A stretch of DNA of 64,000 bases from Chitinophagaceae bacterium 26-R-25 (GCA_029906195.1 JARWSJ010000001.1:992001-1056000); one strand, 5' to 3'. Counted from the stretch's first letter, positions 42,046-51,383 are shown. The notes: generated by a model not told the origin, from the letters alone. Numbers and translations: made by a program.

Positions 42046-43623
42046 CTAGTTGTTCGGTCTTGTCATTCGTTCTACATCTTTCAATCGTTTCAATGCGTCT
42101 TGTTGACGCAACATACCGTAGTTAATGCCCGCTGCGTTAAGAGAGCTTCCTTCCTGGTAAGGATATTTGTCAAAGTCGGAGAAGAAATCTTTTATTACAC
42201 CCTGTATGGGTATGATGAGCCACATTTGTCGCGCAATAAAATCAATATTAGCACCGCCTTCGTCAAACCCGCGTTCGTATGGGTCCATCCGTAAATTTTG
42301 GATCATTGCCCATGAAGGTGTTTGACGCACCCCTGTTGCAATATTTCCGTGCTCTACGGCAAAACTTAATTTCCAGTCATCAAGACGAATGGCATCAAGA
42401 TCGCCACCCTGGTTGAAATACATGACTCTGTCGCGAGGGCCCTTTGCAACTTTGCCCTGGAAGTATGGAGTAAAGTCATATCCATCTAAATGCACTTTAA
42501 AAGATTTGCCGGCACCACTCCAGCCAGTCATCATTTTTTCTTTAATGCCCGGAGCACCTGCAGCATCGCAAAGTGTGGGGAACCAGTCAATCAGTGAAAT
42601 AATATCGTTATAAACTGTTCCTGGTTTTACAACGCCCGGCCATTTTACGATCATTGGAATGCGCATGCCACCTTCCCATGTAGTTCCTTTTTCTCCTTTG
42701 AACGGCGTCATACCGCCATCGGGCCATAGTGCAATCTCCGCGCCGTTATCAGTCGTATATACAACGATGGTGTTGTCATCTATTTTAAGATCTTCCAATT
42801 GTTTCAGCAATTCACCTACCATGCCATCATGTTCTACCATGCCATCAGCTTCTATGCCTTTGCCAGTCTTGCCAAGCGAAGCTGGCTTCAGGTGCGTGAA
42901 GATGTGCATACGAGTGCTGTTGAACCACACAAAGAATGGTTTGTTTGCTTTGGCATTTTTGTCGATGAATTTTTTTGCAGCGCCCAAAAATTCTTCATCA
43001 ACGGTTTCCATTCTTTTAGTTGTAAGAGGACCTGTGTCTTCGATTTTTCCATCTGCAGTAGAATGAATAACTCCGCGAGGGCCATATTTCTTTCTGAACT
43101 CAGGATCTTTCGGATAGAAATAACCTTCGGGTTCTTCTTCTGCATTCAGGTGGTACAGGTTGCCAAAGAATTCATCAAACCCATGTTTTGTAGGCAAGTG
43201 TTCATCACGGTCGCCAAGGTGGTTTTTTCCAAACTGGCCGGTGGCATAACCTTGGGCCTTCATAACATCAGCAATGGTTGGCATCCAGCTCGTAATGCCA
43301 TGCGGATCACCGGGCATGCCGATGGTTAATAAGCCCGTGCGGAAAGGCTCTTCACCAAGAATGAATGATGCGCGGCCCGCTGTACAACTTTGCTGGCCAT
43401 AGGCGTCTGTAAAGATGGCACCTTCCCGGGCAATGCGATCAATGTTAGGTGTTTTATAACCCATCATTCCCATTGAATAAGCACTGATTTGTGAGATACC
43501 AATATCATCGCCAAAAATGACAAGGATGTTGGGCTTCTTCTGTGCATAAATACTTGTTGCAAACAGGACGCAAATAAACGCTGCTCCCAATGCGAAAAGT
43601 TTCGATTTTGTTCGTTGTTGCAT
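42046..43623 (-). CDS. Exported type I arylsulfatase
   Basis: 525 residues with a signal peptide (cut near TSIYAQKK). The sulfatase fold begins PNILVIFGDDIG with metal-binding D39/D40. The formylglycine site is C80-T-A-G-R (CxAxR form), which fits cysteine-type sulfatases that need an FGE or anaerobic maturase; neither is in the window. Later motifs include GKNHLGDRDEHLPTKHGFDEFFG and TTDNGAEIALWPDGGMTPFKGEKGTTWEGG. It probably removes sulfate from organic esters in the periplasm. The stop TAG falls within a CTAGAAACTAGG / GGAATTAGG repeat arm. The neighbour upstream is a HAD phosphatase. Confidence 0.93.
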   Translation of the reverse strand: MQQRTKSKLFALGAAFICVLFATSIYAQKKPNILVIFGDDIGISQISAYSMGMMGYKTPNIDRIAREGAIFTDAYGQQSCTAGRASFILGEEPFRTGLLTIGMPGDPHGITSWMPTIADVMKAQGYATGQFGKNHLGDRDEHLPTKHGFDEFFGNLYHLNAEEEPEGYFYPKDPEFRKKYGPRGVIHSTADGKIEDTGPLTTKRMETVDEEFLGAAKKFIDKNAKANKPFFVWFNSTRMHIFTHLKPASLGKTGKGIEADGMVEHDGMVGELLKQLEDLKIDDNTIVVYTTDNGAEIALWPDGGMTPFKGEKGTTWEGGMRIPMIVKWPGVVKPGTVYNDIISLIDWFPTLCDAAGAPGIKEKMMTGWSGAGKSFKVHLDGYDFTPYFQGKVAKGPRDRVMYFNQGGDLDAIRLDDWKLSFAVEHGNIATGVRQTPSWAMIQNLRMDPYERGFDEGGANIDFIARQMWLIIPIQGVIKDFFSDFDKYPYQEGSSLNAAGINYGMLRQQDALKRLKDVERMTRPNN

Positions 43624-43679
43624 GATTTGGTATTTATTTGATTGGAAAAAGAGTTCGCAGGATTAGGGGGAGTGTTGCA

Positions 43680-44654
43680 TTAGTTTGTGACAAAAATTGT
43701 TTTCCAATTTCCCTTCATGCTCACTACATGCCAGCCGTATTTTTTTGCCCAATTCAAAGACTTGTTGTCTTTTTCCTGGTAGTAGGCTTCACGTTCCTTA
43801 TCATCGTGATTTACGATCAATTGATAGGATGGATATTTTCCGCCTTGCGAAAACCGTAACATGTACACATCACCGGCGCCACCTTCATTGCCGCAGGCAA
43901 ATATTGGCCGCTTGCCGATGTGATATTGTATGCTGACAGGCTTTGCCTGTTTATCATTAAATGTTGCCAGCTTAGGCATGCGATAAATATCATTGATGCC
44001 GGCACTGTCTTTGTACACATAAACAAATGTGGAACCAATGACCTGTTCAGGAGGAATGCCGTAATATTTTGTAGAGATGGAACGCATAAAGTCGACCGTG
44101 CCGCCGGAACAGATGTATGTTTTAAATCCATTGGCACGCAAGTATTGCAGGAGCTCTACCTGTGGCTTGTAAACAAGTTCTGCAATGGGTTTGCCATTCG
44201 GAGCTTTTGCATTTGCAAAAAAATCTGCTACCTGTTTTTCATACTCTTCCTCTGTTAGGCCGGTATGTGTGGCTACTACTAATTTTATCAGGTCTTGTTC
44301 CGACATTTTTTGGATGTAGGTCATGTCGTTGGATGTAATTGCCTTGTAGGGTTGCTTTTGTTTTAGCGATGGATTTTTTTCGACCATTTGCTTTGTACGA
44401 TACATGGCAAAAAGGCCCTGTATTAAAGGCTTTTCGCACCATAATGTACCATCGTTGTCAAATGTTGCCACGCGATCTTCTACCGGAACAAACGTAGAGG
44501 TGCCATCCATCGTAACACTTTTTACAAAAGCTATGATACTGGCCTTTAAAGTATCATCGTTCCATGATGGCAAGGGATCGTCTTGCGCAAATGAAAAACT
44601 GGATGATACAATACAAGAAAGGATAAGTAAAAGAATGATGATGTTCTTTTTCAT
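43680..44654 (-). CDS. Exported HAD-family phosphatase
   Basis: 324 residues from the ATG at 44654, giving signal peptide MKKNIIILLLILSCIVSSSFSFA. The HAD motif I is FDNDGTLW (DxDGT); motif II is in YICSGGTVD; later KRPIFACGNEGGAGD is motif IV-like. The group resembles haloacid-dehalogenase-like hydrolases of the periplasm with phosphoserine-phosphatase-like cores. It ends 57 bases before the sulfatase gene on the same strand, so the two are likely one transcript and may act on related sulfated or phosphorylated substrates. Substrate unknown. Confidence 0.87.
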   Translation of the reverse strand: MKKNIIILLLILSCIVSSSFSFAQDDPLPSWNDDTLKASIIAFVKSVTMDGTSTFVPVEDRVATFDNDGTLWCEKPLIQGLFAMYRTKQMVEKNPSLKQKQPYKAITSNDMTYIQKMSEQDLIKLVVATHTGLTEEEYEKQVADFFANAKAPNGKPIAELVYKPQVELLQYLRANGFKTYICSGGTVDFMRSISTKYYGIPPEQVIGSTFVYVYKDSAGINDIYRMPKLATFNDKQAKPVSIQYHIGKRPIFACGNEGGAGDVYMLRFSQGGKYPSYQLIVNHDDKEREAYYQEKDNKSLNWAKKYGWHVVSMKGNWKTIFVTN

Positions 44655-44796
44655 AATAATTTGATTGAAGGAAATCGGCAACAGATCCAGGCAGCGGGCT
44701 TTTACAGGTATTGTTTTGCACGGTGAAAAACTTTAAGAACTATTGGGATTGTTTGACTACAAGCCCAATAGTTCTTTTTGGAAATGGTTGGAAATG

Positions 44797-45099
44797 CTAT
44801 TTGTTATTCTTGTTTTGCCTGGTGATCTTTTCTTCCTGTAGTTCTATTTTTAATGCCTGGTTAGCGATGATCTTTTTTAATGTAGCATTTTCCTCGAGCA
44901 ATTTTTTTATAGTGCTCTGCGATTGAAACTCAGAAGGATTTTTATCGGCATTTTCTTGTTGCTGTTTTTCTTTCCACCGGTGAAAAACGCTGTACGATAG
45001 CTTATACTTATGCAGCGCCTGCGAAATGCCCGAAAGTTCTGCCTCGTTTAGAATTTGCTGTTTTTCCTCTTCAGTAAATTTTCTTCTTTTGGCAGGCAT
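44797..45099 (-). CDS. Orphan IS3-family OrfA-like transposase protein
   Basis: 100 residues. MPAKRRKFTEEEKQQILNEAELSG...ALHKYKLSYSVFHRWKEKQQQ is the helix-turn-helix of IS3/IS911-type OrfA, followed by a leucine-zipper-like coiled coil (IKKLLEENATLKKIIANQALKIELQEEKI). No OrfB with a DDE catalytic core lies next to it and I see no terminal inverted repeats with target duplication. It is either a remnant of an insertion sequence or a retained DNA-binding protein. Confidence 0.8.
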   Translation of the reverse strand: MPAKRRKFTEEEKQQILNEAELSGISQALHKYKLSYSVFHRWKEKQQQENADKNPSEFQSQSTIKKLLEENATLKKIIANQALKIELQEEKITRQNKNNK

Positions 45100-45144
45100 A
45101 GGCTGGGCTTTTATCCTGTGAAAAATTTATAAGAAGTGAGCAAT

Positions 45145-45216
45145 GCCAAATGCTCAACGCTGAACGCTCAACGCAGTTATGATGCATTAGGCGTTAGGCA
45201 TTTGGCGTTATGCGTT
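45145..45216. repeat. GCCAAATGC-type inverted-repeat element
   Basis: Left arm about 45145-45174 (GCCAAATGCTCAACGCTG, then AACGCTCAACGC) and right arm about 45184-45216 (GGCGTTAGGCATTTGGCGTT). A diverged relative of the perfect repeat at 323-378. Confidence 0.75.
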
Positions 45217-45253
45217 ACCACTTACATTAAAGGATGTTTTCGCTCGCCCATTG

Positions 45254-45829
45254 CTATTTCTTTGCCGGAGCCATGCCTGGAGGGAAACTTTCCATGATTT
45301 TTTGTACTGCCAAAGGAATCTTTGTATCCGGATCTTTGATGGGCTTGTCAATTTCTTTATTCCCAATACCTTCCCACAGCAGGTTTTTAGTTTTCGCATC
45401 AACTACTTCGATGATCACCGAACCATCTTTATATTCCTGCACGTTGTAAGTGGTGTAACCGGTTGCGCCCATGCCGCCGCCCCAGCCATATGGCCTGTAG
45501 TAACCTCCATAACCATAATAGTTCGTGTTAGAGCTGATGGATTGTTTGTCTTTCAAAATGGTTACCGAATTCACCAGCAGATCTGCATCAGCCGACTGTG
45601 TAAAACCTTTTTTAGTCATCTCAGCAATGATCGCATTATCGATGCGGTTTTGGTTAAGCTGGCTAATGGACTGTTTGGTTGGGTCTGGTTTAACCAGTGC
45701 AAATGTTTTGTACTGTGAGAAATTTGCAGCCTTGTCATAATCGCTCGTCACCTTTATTGTAGGGCCGCATGACGTCATAACAAATCCTGCAACAGAAGCA
45801 GTTAGAAACACAAGGAGGATCTTTTTCAT
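45254..45829 (-). CDS. DUF4136 lipoprotein
   Basis: 191 residues. The signal with lipobox is VAGFVMTSC at the N-terminus. DUF4136 marks are VTSDYDKAANFSQYKTFAL, NRIDNAIIAEMTKKGFTQSADADLLVN and LLWEGIGNKEI. A Gly/Tyr-rich insert (NYYGYGGYYRPYGWGGGMG) lies mid-protein, as in many members. Function is unknown; members are envelope lipoproteins of Bacteroidota and Proteobacteria. It has its own upstream region on the minus strand. Confidence 0.88.
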   Translation of the reverse strand: MKKILLVFLTASVAGFVMTSCGPTIKVTSDYDKAANFSQYKTFALVKPDPTKQSISQLNQNRIDNAIIAEMTKKGFTQSADADLLVNSVTILKDKQSISSNTNYYGYGGYYRPYGWGGGMGATGYTTYNVQEYKDGSVIIEVVDAKTKNLLWEGIGNKEIDKPIKDPDTKIPLAVQKIMESFPPGMAPAKK

Positions 45830-46394
45830 ATTTTTTTGTTTTGTGAAAAAAGAAAAATGGAATTTATAAAGTAGTTGTATTGTTTAAGTTTAAACTAGTG
45901 TGCGCATTAAATAGGGTAGGGATTGTCCAAACTATTTTGTTAACTAATAGGGTACGGCGTAAGCACTAAAGGGACTTTGTGAAAGCTATCTTATCGACCT
46001 GTACTGAGATACAGAGAGCATGATATTTTAGTAAAACCGAAGCTCCTCTGAACACAATGCCCTAATCAACAAGCAACTCTCCAATATGTTCAAACTTTTT
46101 TTCAATTAATATAAAATTATCAATATCAGCTGCTACGTTATTTTCCACCGGGGTTTCGGATATACACAGATGTATAAACGCTTAAACCATTATGATTTAG
46201 AATTGTTGATTAGTTTTTAGCAAGGGTTGAAGAATAGTAAGGGTAACTTTTTTGTACTTAGAGATAGATATCTTACAACAATGGGGTTTTAAAATGGTTT
46301 ATGAAACATTGATTTTTACCGGAAATATTTTTTTGATACCCTAAATGAAAAAGCCCTGCTTTAGCCATATTATTTGATTTAAATAACCAACCGA
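45830..46394. other. 565-base gap between divergent DUF4136 and DUF481 genes
   Basis: AT-rich, no plausible gene and no long repeat arms, unlike most gaps here. It must hold promoters for both neighbours; no clear TAnnTTTG with a -33 partner was found. A small unannotated RNA cannot be excluded. Confidence 0.5.
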
Positions 46395-47423
46395 ATGTTC
46401 ATTCGTAATGCTTTGCTTTTTTTGCTGACCGCTATTATTTATCTGCCTTCATCGGCTCAGCAAAAAGATTCCATTTTTCTGAACAACGGTCAGATTCTTA
46501 TTGGTAAAATTGAAAACGGTAGCTTGGGCGAAATAAGCATTGACGATGCCGATCTGAAAATGCTAAATGTGAAACTGTACAAAATCAAACGCATCGTAAC
46601 TTTTACCCGTGTTAAAATTGAAATGGTTGACAAACGCATATTTTATGGGGTACTGAAGCCTTCATTAAAACTCAACCATGCCGAAATATTACTGGACGAC
46701 AGTACCACTATGACGGTTCATTTAACGGAGATCAACCAGCTGATTACGCTGGAGAAGAATTTTTTTCAAAGGCTTACAGGTAACTTTTCATTGGGCTTTA
46801 GTTATGCAAAGTCAAGCGGAGTAGGGCAGGCATCCATCAGTGCCCTGGTCCAATACTCAACGCCTTCATTTGAAAATGAGTTGTCCTTATCTTCCATTTC
46901 ATCAATTGATTCATCCCATTTTTCACGTGACCAGGGAAATGTGGCACTCTATTCGGGTTACAATATCACCTCTACAGTGTTTGCGGCAGGCATGCTGCAG
47001 TACCAGCGCAATCTCGAACTATCCATAGCCCGGCGTTACCAGGAAATGCTTGGCGGTGGCATGAAATTTTTTGTACGGGAGAACTGGGAACTGCAGGGGC
47101 TCACCGGACTTGCCATAAACCAGGAAAAGAGCACAGACGACGGAGCACCCTCGGTTGTAACATTGGAAATACCGGTAATGATGCGTTTCAATTTTTTCAA
47201 GTTCCGCCACCCCGATATTCAAATCTCTACCAATCAGGCACTGTACTTCAGTTTGACTGAGAAGGGCCGTGTCCGTTTCGATGGCAGCACAAACTTTTCA
47301 TGGCAGTTAATACGCTATTTCTATCTGAAGGTCAATCCATATACGAACTACGATAGCAAGCCCCCCGCGGGCTCCAGCAATTTTGACTATGGTATGACCG
47401 TAGGGATTTCCTATAAGTTTTAA
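46395..47423 (+). CDS. DUF481-family outer membrane protein
   Basis: 342 residues with a signal peptide (cut near PSSAQQ). The first third (DSIFLNNGQILIGKIENGSLGEISIDDADLKMLNVKLYKIKRI) is a beta-rich domain that precedes the barrel in this family; the rest (SLGFSYAKSSGVGQASISALVQYSTPSFENELSLSSISS...YGMTVGISYKF) matches DUF481, a barrel ending in Phe. Function unknown, sometimes called a salt-induced outer membrane protein. The stop TAA is followed within five bases by a CTGAATAA arm. Confidence 0.87.
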   Translation: MFIRNALLFLLTAIIYLPSSAQQKDSIFLNNGQILIGKIENGSLGEISIDDADLKMLNVKLYKIKRIVTFTRVKIEMVDKRIFYGVLKPSLKLNHAEILLDDSTTMTVHLTEINQLITLEKNFFQRLTGNFSLGFSYAKSSGVGQASISALVQYSTPSFENELSLSSISSIDSSHFSRDQGNVALYSGYNITSTVFAAGMLQYQRNLELSIARRYQEMLGGGMKFFVRENWELQGLTGLAINQEKSTDDGAPSVVTLEIPVMMRFNFFKFRHPDIQISTNQALYFSLTEKGRVRFDGSTNFSWQLIRYFYLKVNPYTNYDSKPPAGSSNFDYGMTVGISYKF

Positions 47424-47585
47424 TGACTGAATAACTGAATAACTGAATAACCGAATAACTGAATAATTGAATAACTGAATAACTGAGGGGAAACTGTTGA
47501 ATAATTTACTTATTGATGCTCGAGGCCTGTTTTGCAAAACTGACCTTCAACCACTCAGTTATTCAGTTTATTCAGTTATTCAGCC
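47424..47585. repeat. CTGAATAA-type inverted-repeat element
   Basis: Left arm 47427-47489 (eight copies of CTGAATAA with variants) and right arm about 47549-47585 (CAGTTATTCAGTTTATTCAG). The loop of about 60 bases is unrelated to other loops. Confidence 0.85.
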
Positions 47586-47681
47586 CTTAGTCAAACTACC
47601 TAGAAACATGGATTTTAGCGCATTCGCAAAAACGAAGCAAATAGTTTGATAACTTAGCTTTGTATTAAAGCCTGATTAGAC

Positions 47682-48359
47682 TTGAGTAGCACAAAGAACT
47701 ATCCGTTTCAAAACAAGTCGCTAACTAATATTCGCAATGAGAAATGGAAGGATATTCCCGGATTTGAAGGCATTTACCAGGCTTCAAGTATGGGTAGAGT
47801 TAAATCTCTTGACCGTATCATTTCGCACCCGCGATTAAAAGAGCAATTTGTTGAAGGGAAAATATTAAGCCAGTCGATTGCTGAGAATCGCAACATCAAA
47901 ACCGGTGTTCCCATGGTTGACCTGCGTGTAAGCCTGAGCAGCGAAGGCGCGCAGTACTACTACAACACGAGACGCATTATTTACATCACTTTTATTGATC
48001 CCAATCTTGACTACAGCAAAGATGAATTGTACATCATCAATAAAGATGGTAATGGTTATAACAATCGTCTTAGCAATTTAAAAGCGGTAACAAGAAGTGA
48101 AAAACAAAAGCGTGTATTTGAACGGGGTCGCCACGACACGTATTTAAAAACAGCCGACCGCTCCAAATGGCCCAAAAATTACGGTGGATATACGCGTCGG
48201 AAACCAGTTAAGCAATATCTCAAAGGCAAGCTCATCGCCCGTTACGAAAGCGTTAGCGAAGCTGCAAGACAAACCGGCTGTGACGAAAAGGGAATTATTT
48301 TAACTGCGAAGAATGTGCATCATCAGTGTGGAGGGTTTAAGTGGAAATACAGCAAGTAA
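47682..48359 (+). CDS. NUMOD4/NUMOD1 homing-endonuclease-like protein, HNH core degenerate
   Basis: 225 residues. A NUMOD4 motif (EKWKDIPGFEGIYQASSMGRVKSLDR, about 19-44) is followed by an HNH-like region where the usual VNHIDGNxxNN is IINKDGNGYNN (about 118-128), so the catalytic His is replaced by Asn; the earlier VHRLV segment also lacks His. A NUMOD1 DNA-binding motif closes the protein (KPVKQYLKGKLIARYESVSEAARQTGCDEKGI...GGFKWKYSK). No intron or intein host is apparent, so it is free-standing. It starts at TTG 47682 with no ATG alternative. Possibly a DNA-binding relic. Confidence 0.8.
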   Translation: MSSTKNYPFQNKSLTNIRNEKWKDIPGFEGIYQASSMGRVKSLDRIISHPRLKEQFVEGKILSQSIAENRNIKTGVPMVDLRVSLSSEGAQYYYNTRRIIYITFIDPNLDYSKDELYIINKDGNGYNNRLSNLKAVTRSEKQKRVFERGRHDTYLKTADRSKWPKNYGGYTRRKPVKQYLKGKLIARYESVSEAARQTGCDEKGIILTAKNVHHQCGGFKWKYSK

Positions 48360-48494
48360 TTAATAATTAATAAAGAATAATTAATACGGCAATATTCAAA
48401 ATAGAAGTCGACATCCATCATGTTAAATAGCTAAACAAACTATACCTTAAATGAATGACGCTCTATTAATTATTATATATTAATTATTAATTCG
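48357..48494. repeat. AATTAATAATTAATA-type inverted-repeat element
   Basis: Left arm 48357-48386 (TAATTAATAATTAATAAAG) and right arm about 48464-48494 (CTATTAATTATTATATATT and on), loop about 80 bases. The TAA stop of the NUMOD4 gene is the first repeat base triplet. Confidence 0.8.
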
Positions 48495-48515
48495 AAAAAG
48501 AGACTTCTTGCACAC

Positions 48516-49472
48516 TTAGAAATATACCCAGTGCCCCCTAAGCTTCCCCTGCGAGTTAAGCTCCAATGTTGGCGCCGGAAACTTCACCGCATTCAACGCA
48601 AAGAAAACACTGCGAAGCAACTTGCTCTTCGTTCTAATTTTGGTAAAATCAATGTCAGGAGCAATGTAGAAACGTCTTACCCGTGGATAACCTGTATAGT
48701 CATACGCGTGACCATTGTCGTCCGTCCATTTATTTTCATAAGCGCCCAACATAAGATCTGAACTGTAACCAAATGACACGTTCAGCCACTTGGGAATGCG
48801 GCTCTCTTTCCAAAAGGAATGCAGGTTTGCACTCAGCCAATACGTTTGTGAATTATAATCCTTCAAAATTCTTTCTCCCGGTCCGCTGCCAAAAAGATCA
48901 TTGCGGCGCGAAATTAGATCTGCAGGATATTTATAAGGATAGTAGCTGAATTTTATCTGCAGGCGCTGTTCGTGCCAGCCCAATTCCTGTGCTACAAATG
49001 AACCCGCGCCGAGTGTATTGGCAGCCATGTCTCCCCAGCTAAAGCCCCATTCTGCAGAAAATCCATCCTGAATTTCAATAACACTCTGATAGGCCAGGGC
49101 ACTGGCACCTCCCAGCCAGATACTCGTTTTATCTTTCAATCCAGACCATCGCCAAGCCTCTGTCGAAAGTCGGGCAATCTGGTACGCCGTCCATGTGTGG
49201 CCGGCCTTGTCCATTTGGTTCCATTCGCCGTTATCATTAAAAAAATGAAAATGCTCTTTCGGGTAATCCGCGTACCATGCCTTGTTCAATGCTACATATG
49301 TTCCTACCCAAAGGCCCACGTGTGCCCCTGTGGTGATCCAGAATTTTGTTTTATTAAATGTAGCATGTGGGATGGAATCTTCAGACTGAGTCTGAGCGAA
49401 ACTCTGAAAGCTGGACAATGATGTTGTCCCCAGCAGCAACAAGGCCGTCAATAGTTGTTTAATCTTCTTCAT
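48516..49472 (-). CDS. DUF2279 family envelope protein
   Basis: 318 residues with a signal peptide (cut near SFQSFAQTQ). Marks of DUF2279 are HFHFFNDNGEWNQMDKAGHTWTAYQIARLSTEAWRWSG and IEIQDGFSAEWGFSWGDMAANTLGAGSFVAQELGWHEQRLQIKFSYYP. The protein is probably in the outer membrane or periplasm; no activity is known. The remaining part ends RGHWVYF, a barrel-like aromatic end. It stands between the NUMOD4 gene and the divergent phosphohexomutase gene. Confidence 0.87.
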   Translation of the reverse strand: MKKIKQLLTALLLLGTTSLSSFQSFAQTQSEDSIPHATFNKTKFWITTGAHVGLWVGTYVALNKAWYADYPKEHFHFFNDNGEWNQMDKAGHTWTAYQIARLSTEAWRWSGLKDKTSIWLGGASALAYQSVIEIQDGFSAEWGFSWGDMAANTLGAGSFVAQELGWHEQRLQIKFSYYPYKYPADLISRRNDLFGSGPGERILKDYNSQTYWLSANLHSFWKESRIPKWLNVSFGYSSDLMLGAYENKWTDDNGHAYDYTGYPRVRRFYIAPDIDFTKIRTKSKLLRSVFFALNAVKFPAPTLELNSQGKLRGHWVYF

Positions 49473-49586
49473 TAAGAGGCGGAAAAATAAAAAATAAACG
49501 AATCACATCTGTTATTTGACGTAGTGATTAGCACTTTTTTTACAAAGATTCATTTTTTGTTCATGGCATTGTGTTTGAATATCACC

Positions 49587-49594
49587 TATTTTTG
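49587..49594 (+). promoter_or_regulatory. Candidate -7 promoter element of the phosphohexomutase gene
   Basis: TATTTTTG fits TAnnTTTG, 61 bases before the ATG. A TTTG at 49573-49576 is too close for a standard -33 box. Confidence 0.3.
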
Positions 49595-49655
49595 TCGTCT
49601 TCGGACTAATTTGATAATGTAATATTTTTAAATAAGTAAAAGTAAAATATAACAT

Positions 49656-51380
49656 ATGGATGCCGCGATCAATGAAAAAGTCAACTCATGGTTAAATGGT
49701 AACTATGATGAAGCTACAAAAAACGAAATCAAAAAAATTGCATCAGAAAATCCACAGGAATTAGCAGAATCATTTTACCGCAGCCTCGAATTCGGAACAG
49801 GTGGACTTCGTGGTATCATGGGCGTTGGTACCAACCGCATGAATAAGTACACGGTTGGCATGGCAACACAAGGTTATGCGAATTATCTTAAGCAACAATT
49901 CCCAAATGAAGAGGTTCGCGTGGCAATTGCACACGACTGTCGCAACAACAGCCGCTTTTTTGCTGAAACAACAGCGAACGTGTTTGCTGCAAATGGCATC
50001 AAGGTTTTCTTGTTTGAAAGCCTTCGCCCAACGCCGGAACTTTCATTTACCATAAGATTAAAAAAATGCCAGGGTGGTGTAGTTTGTACAGCTTCACACA
50101 ATCCTAAAGAGTATAATGGTTACAAAGCTTATTGGAACGATGGCGGCCAGCTGGTGCCACCGCACGATAAAAATGTGATCAAAGAAGTAGAAAAAATCGC
50201 TTCTGTAGATGAAGTGAAATGGAGTGGTGGAGAAGCAAACATTACGATTATAGGTAGCGAAATAGATGCTCAGTACATCAACATGGTAAAAGGCCTGAGC
50301 GTTTACCCTGAAGTGATCAAGCAACAGCACGATCTTAAAATCGTTTATACTTCCATCCACGGTTCAGGTATTAAACTGGTGCCAGAGGTATTAAAGGAGT
50401 TTGGTTTTGACAACGTAAACATCGTGATGGAACAAGCCGAGCCAAACGGTAATTTCCCAACGGTTGTTTATCCGAACCCGGAAGAAGCCGAAGCAATGAG
50501 CATCGGTTTGAAAAAAGCAAAAGAACTGGATGCTGATATCTTATTGGGCACTGACCCCGATGCGGATCGCGTAGGCATTGGTATGAAAGACAGACAAGGC
50601 AATTGGGTGCTAATGAACGGTAACCAAACAGCCGTATTGGCATTCAACTACATGATCGAAGCGCGTAAAGTAAAAGGTTTGGCACAGCCAAATGATATGG
50701 TGGTGAAAACGATCGTTACCACAGATATGATCAATGAGATCGCCCGTCAGAGCAATATCAACTGCTATGATGTGTTGACCGGTTTCAAATGGATCGCGGA
50801 ATTGATCAAGGAAAAAGAAAGTAAGGAAAACTATATCGTTGGTGGAGAAGAAAGCTATGGCTTGATGATCGGCGATAAAGTACGCGATAAAGATGCGGTA
50901 AGTGCCGTTGCATTGCTTTGCGAAATGGTTGCTTACGAAAAGAACAAAGGCAGAACGCTGTACGACAAATTGATTGATCTGTATGTACAATATGGCTTCT
51001 ACAAAGAGCGCCTGATCTCCATAACCAAAAAAGGAATGGATGGCCAGCAGCAAATTGCGGCAATGATGGAAACATACAGAAGCAATCCGCCAAAGGAGAT
51101 CAACGGTGTGGCTGTTGCTCAATTGCTGGATTACGAAAAACTGGAAGGGAAGAACCTGCAAACAGGCGAAACCTGGAAAATCACTTTGCCAAAAAGCAAC
51201 GTGTTGCAGTTTATCCTGGCAGATGGCAGCAAAATTTCAGCCAGACCAAGCGGCACCGAGCCTAAGATCAAATTCTATTTCAGCGTGAACACGAAACTGG
51301 CAAATGCTGCTGATTTCGAAGCCACTGAGAAGACTTTGGACGGGAAAATCGACGGGATTATTAAAGATATGAAGCTGTAG
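49656..51380 (+). CDS. Phosphoglucomutase / phosphomannomutase
   Basis: 574 residues of the alpha-D-phosphohexomutase family. The phosphoserine loop is TASHNPKEYNGYK (about 149-161), the metal loop DPDADRVGIG (about 306-315), the sugar loop GGEESYG (about 398-404) and the phosphate loop RPSGTEPKIKFYFS near the C-terminus, so all four active-site motifs are intact. It interconverts hexose 1- and 6-phosphates in the cytosol, linking glycogen, nucleotide sugars and glycolysis. Glucose versus mannose preference is not clear from sequence. Length fits PgcA/Pgm2-like enzymes. A strong hairpin follows. Confidence 0.93.
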   Translation: MDAAINEKVNSWLNGNYDEATKNEIKKIASENPQELAESFYRSLEFGTGGLRGIMGVGTNRMNKYTVGMATQGYANYLKQQFPNEEVRVAIAHDCRNNSRFFAETTANVFAANGIKVFLFESLRPTPELSFTIRLKKCQGGVVCTASHNPKEYNGYKAYWNDGGQLVPPHDKNVIKEVEKIASVDEVKWSGGEANITIIGSEIDAQYINMVKGLSVYPEVIKQQHDLKIVYTSIHGSGIKLVPEVLKEFGFDNVNIVMEQAEPNGNFPTVVYPNPEEAEAMSIGLKKAKELDADILLGTDPDADRVGIGMKDRQGNWVLMNGNQTAVLAFNYMIEARKVKGLAQPNDMVVKTIVTTDMINEIARQSNINCYDVLTGFKWIAELIKEKESKENYIVGGEESYGLMIGDKVRDKDAVSAVALLCEMVAYEKNKGRTLYDKLIDLYVQYGFYKERLISITKKGMDGQQQIAAMMETYRSNPPKEINGVAVAQLLDYEKLEGKNLQTGETWKITLPKSNVLQFILADGSKISARPSGTEPKIKFYFSVNTKLANAADFEATEKTLDGKIDGIIKDMKL

Positions 51381-51383
51381 GAA

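Noticed and set aside
44682-45250. Complete insertion sequence around the OrfA gene
   Set aside because: No OrfB, no DDE motif and no terminal inverted repeats with flanking target duplication were seen; the repeat at 45145-45216 belongs to another intergenic family.
47424-47585. Tandem CTGAATAA copies as a microsatellite or phase-variation tract
   Set aside because: It lies outside any coding frame or core promoter and has an inverted partner arm, which fits the inverted-repeat family better.
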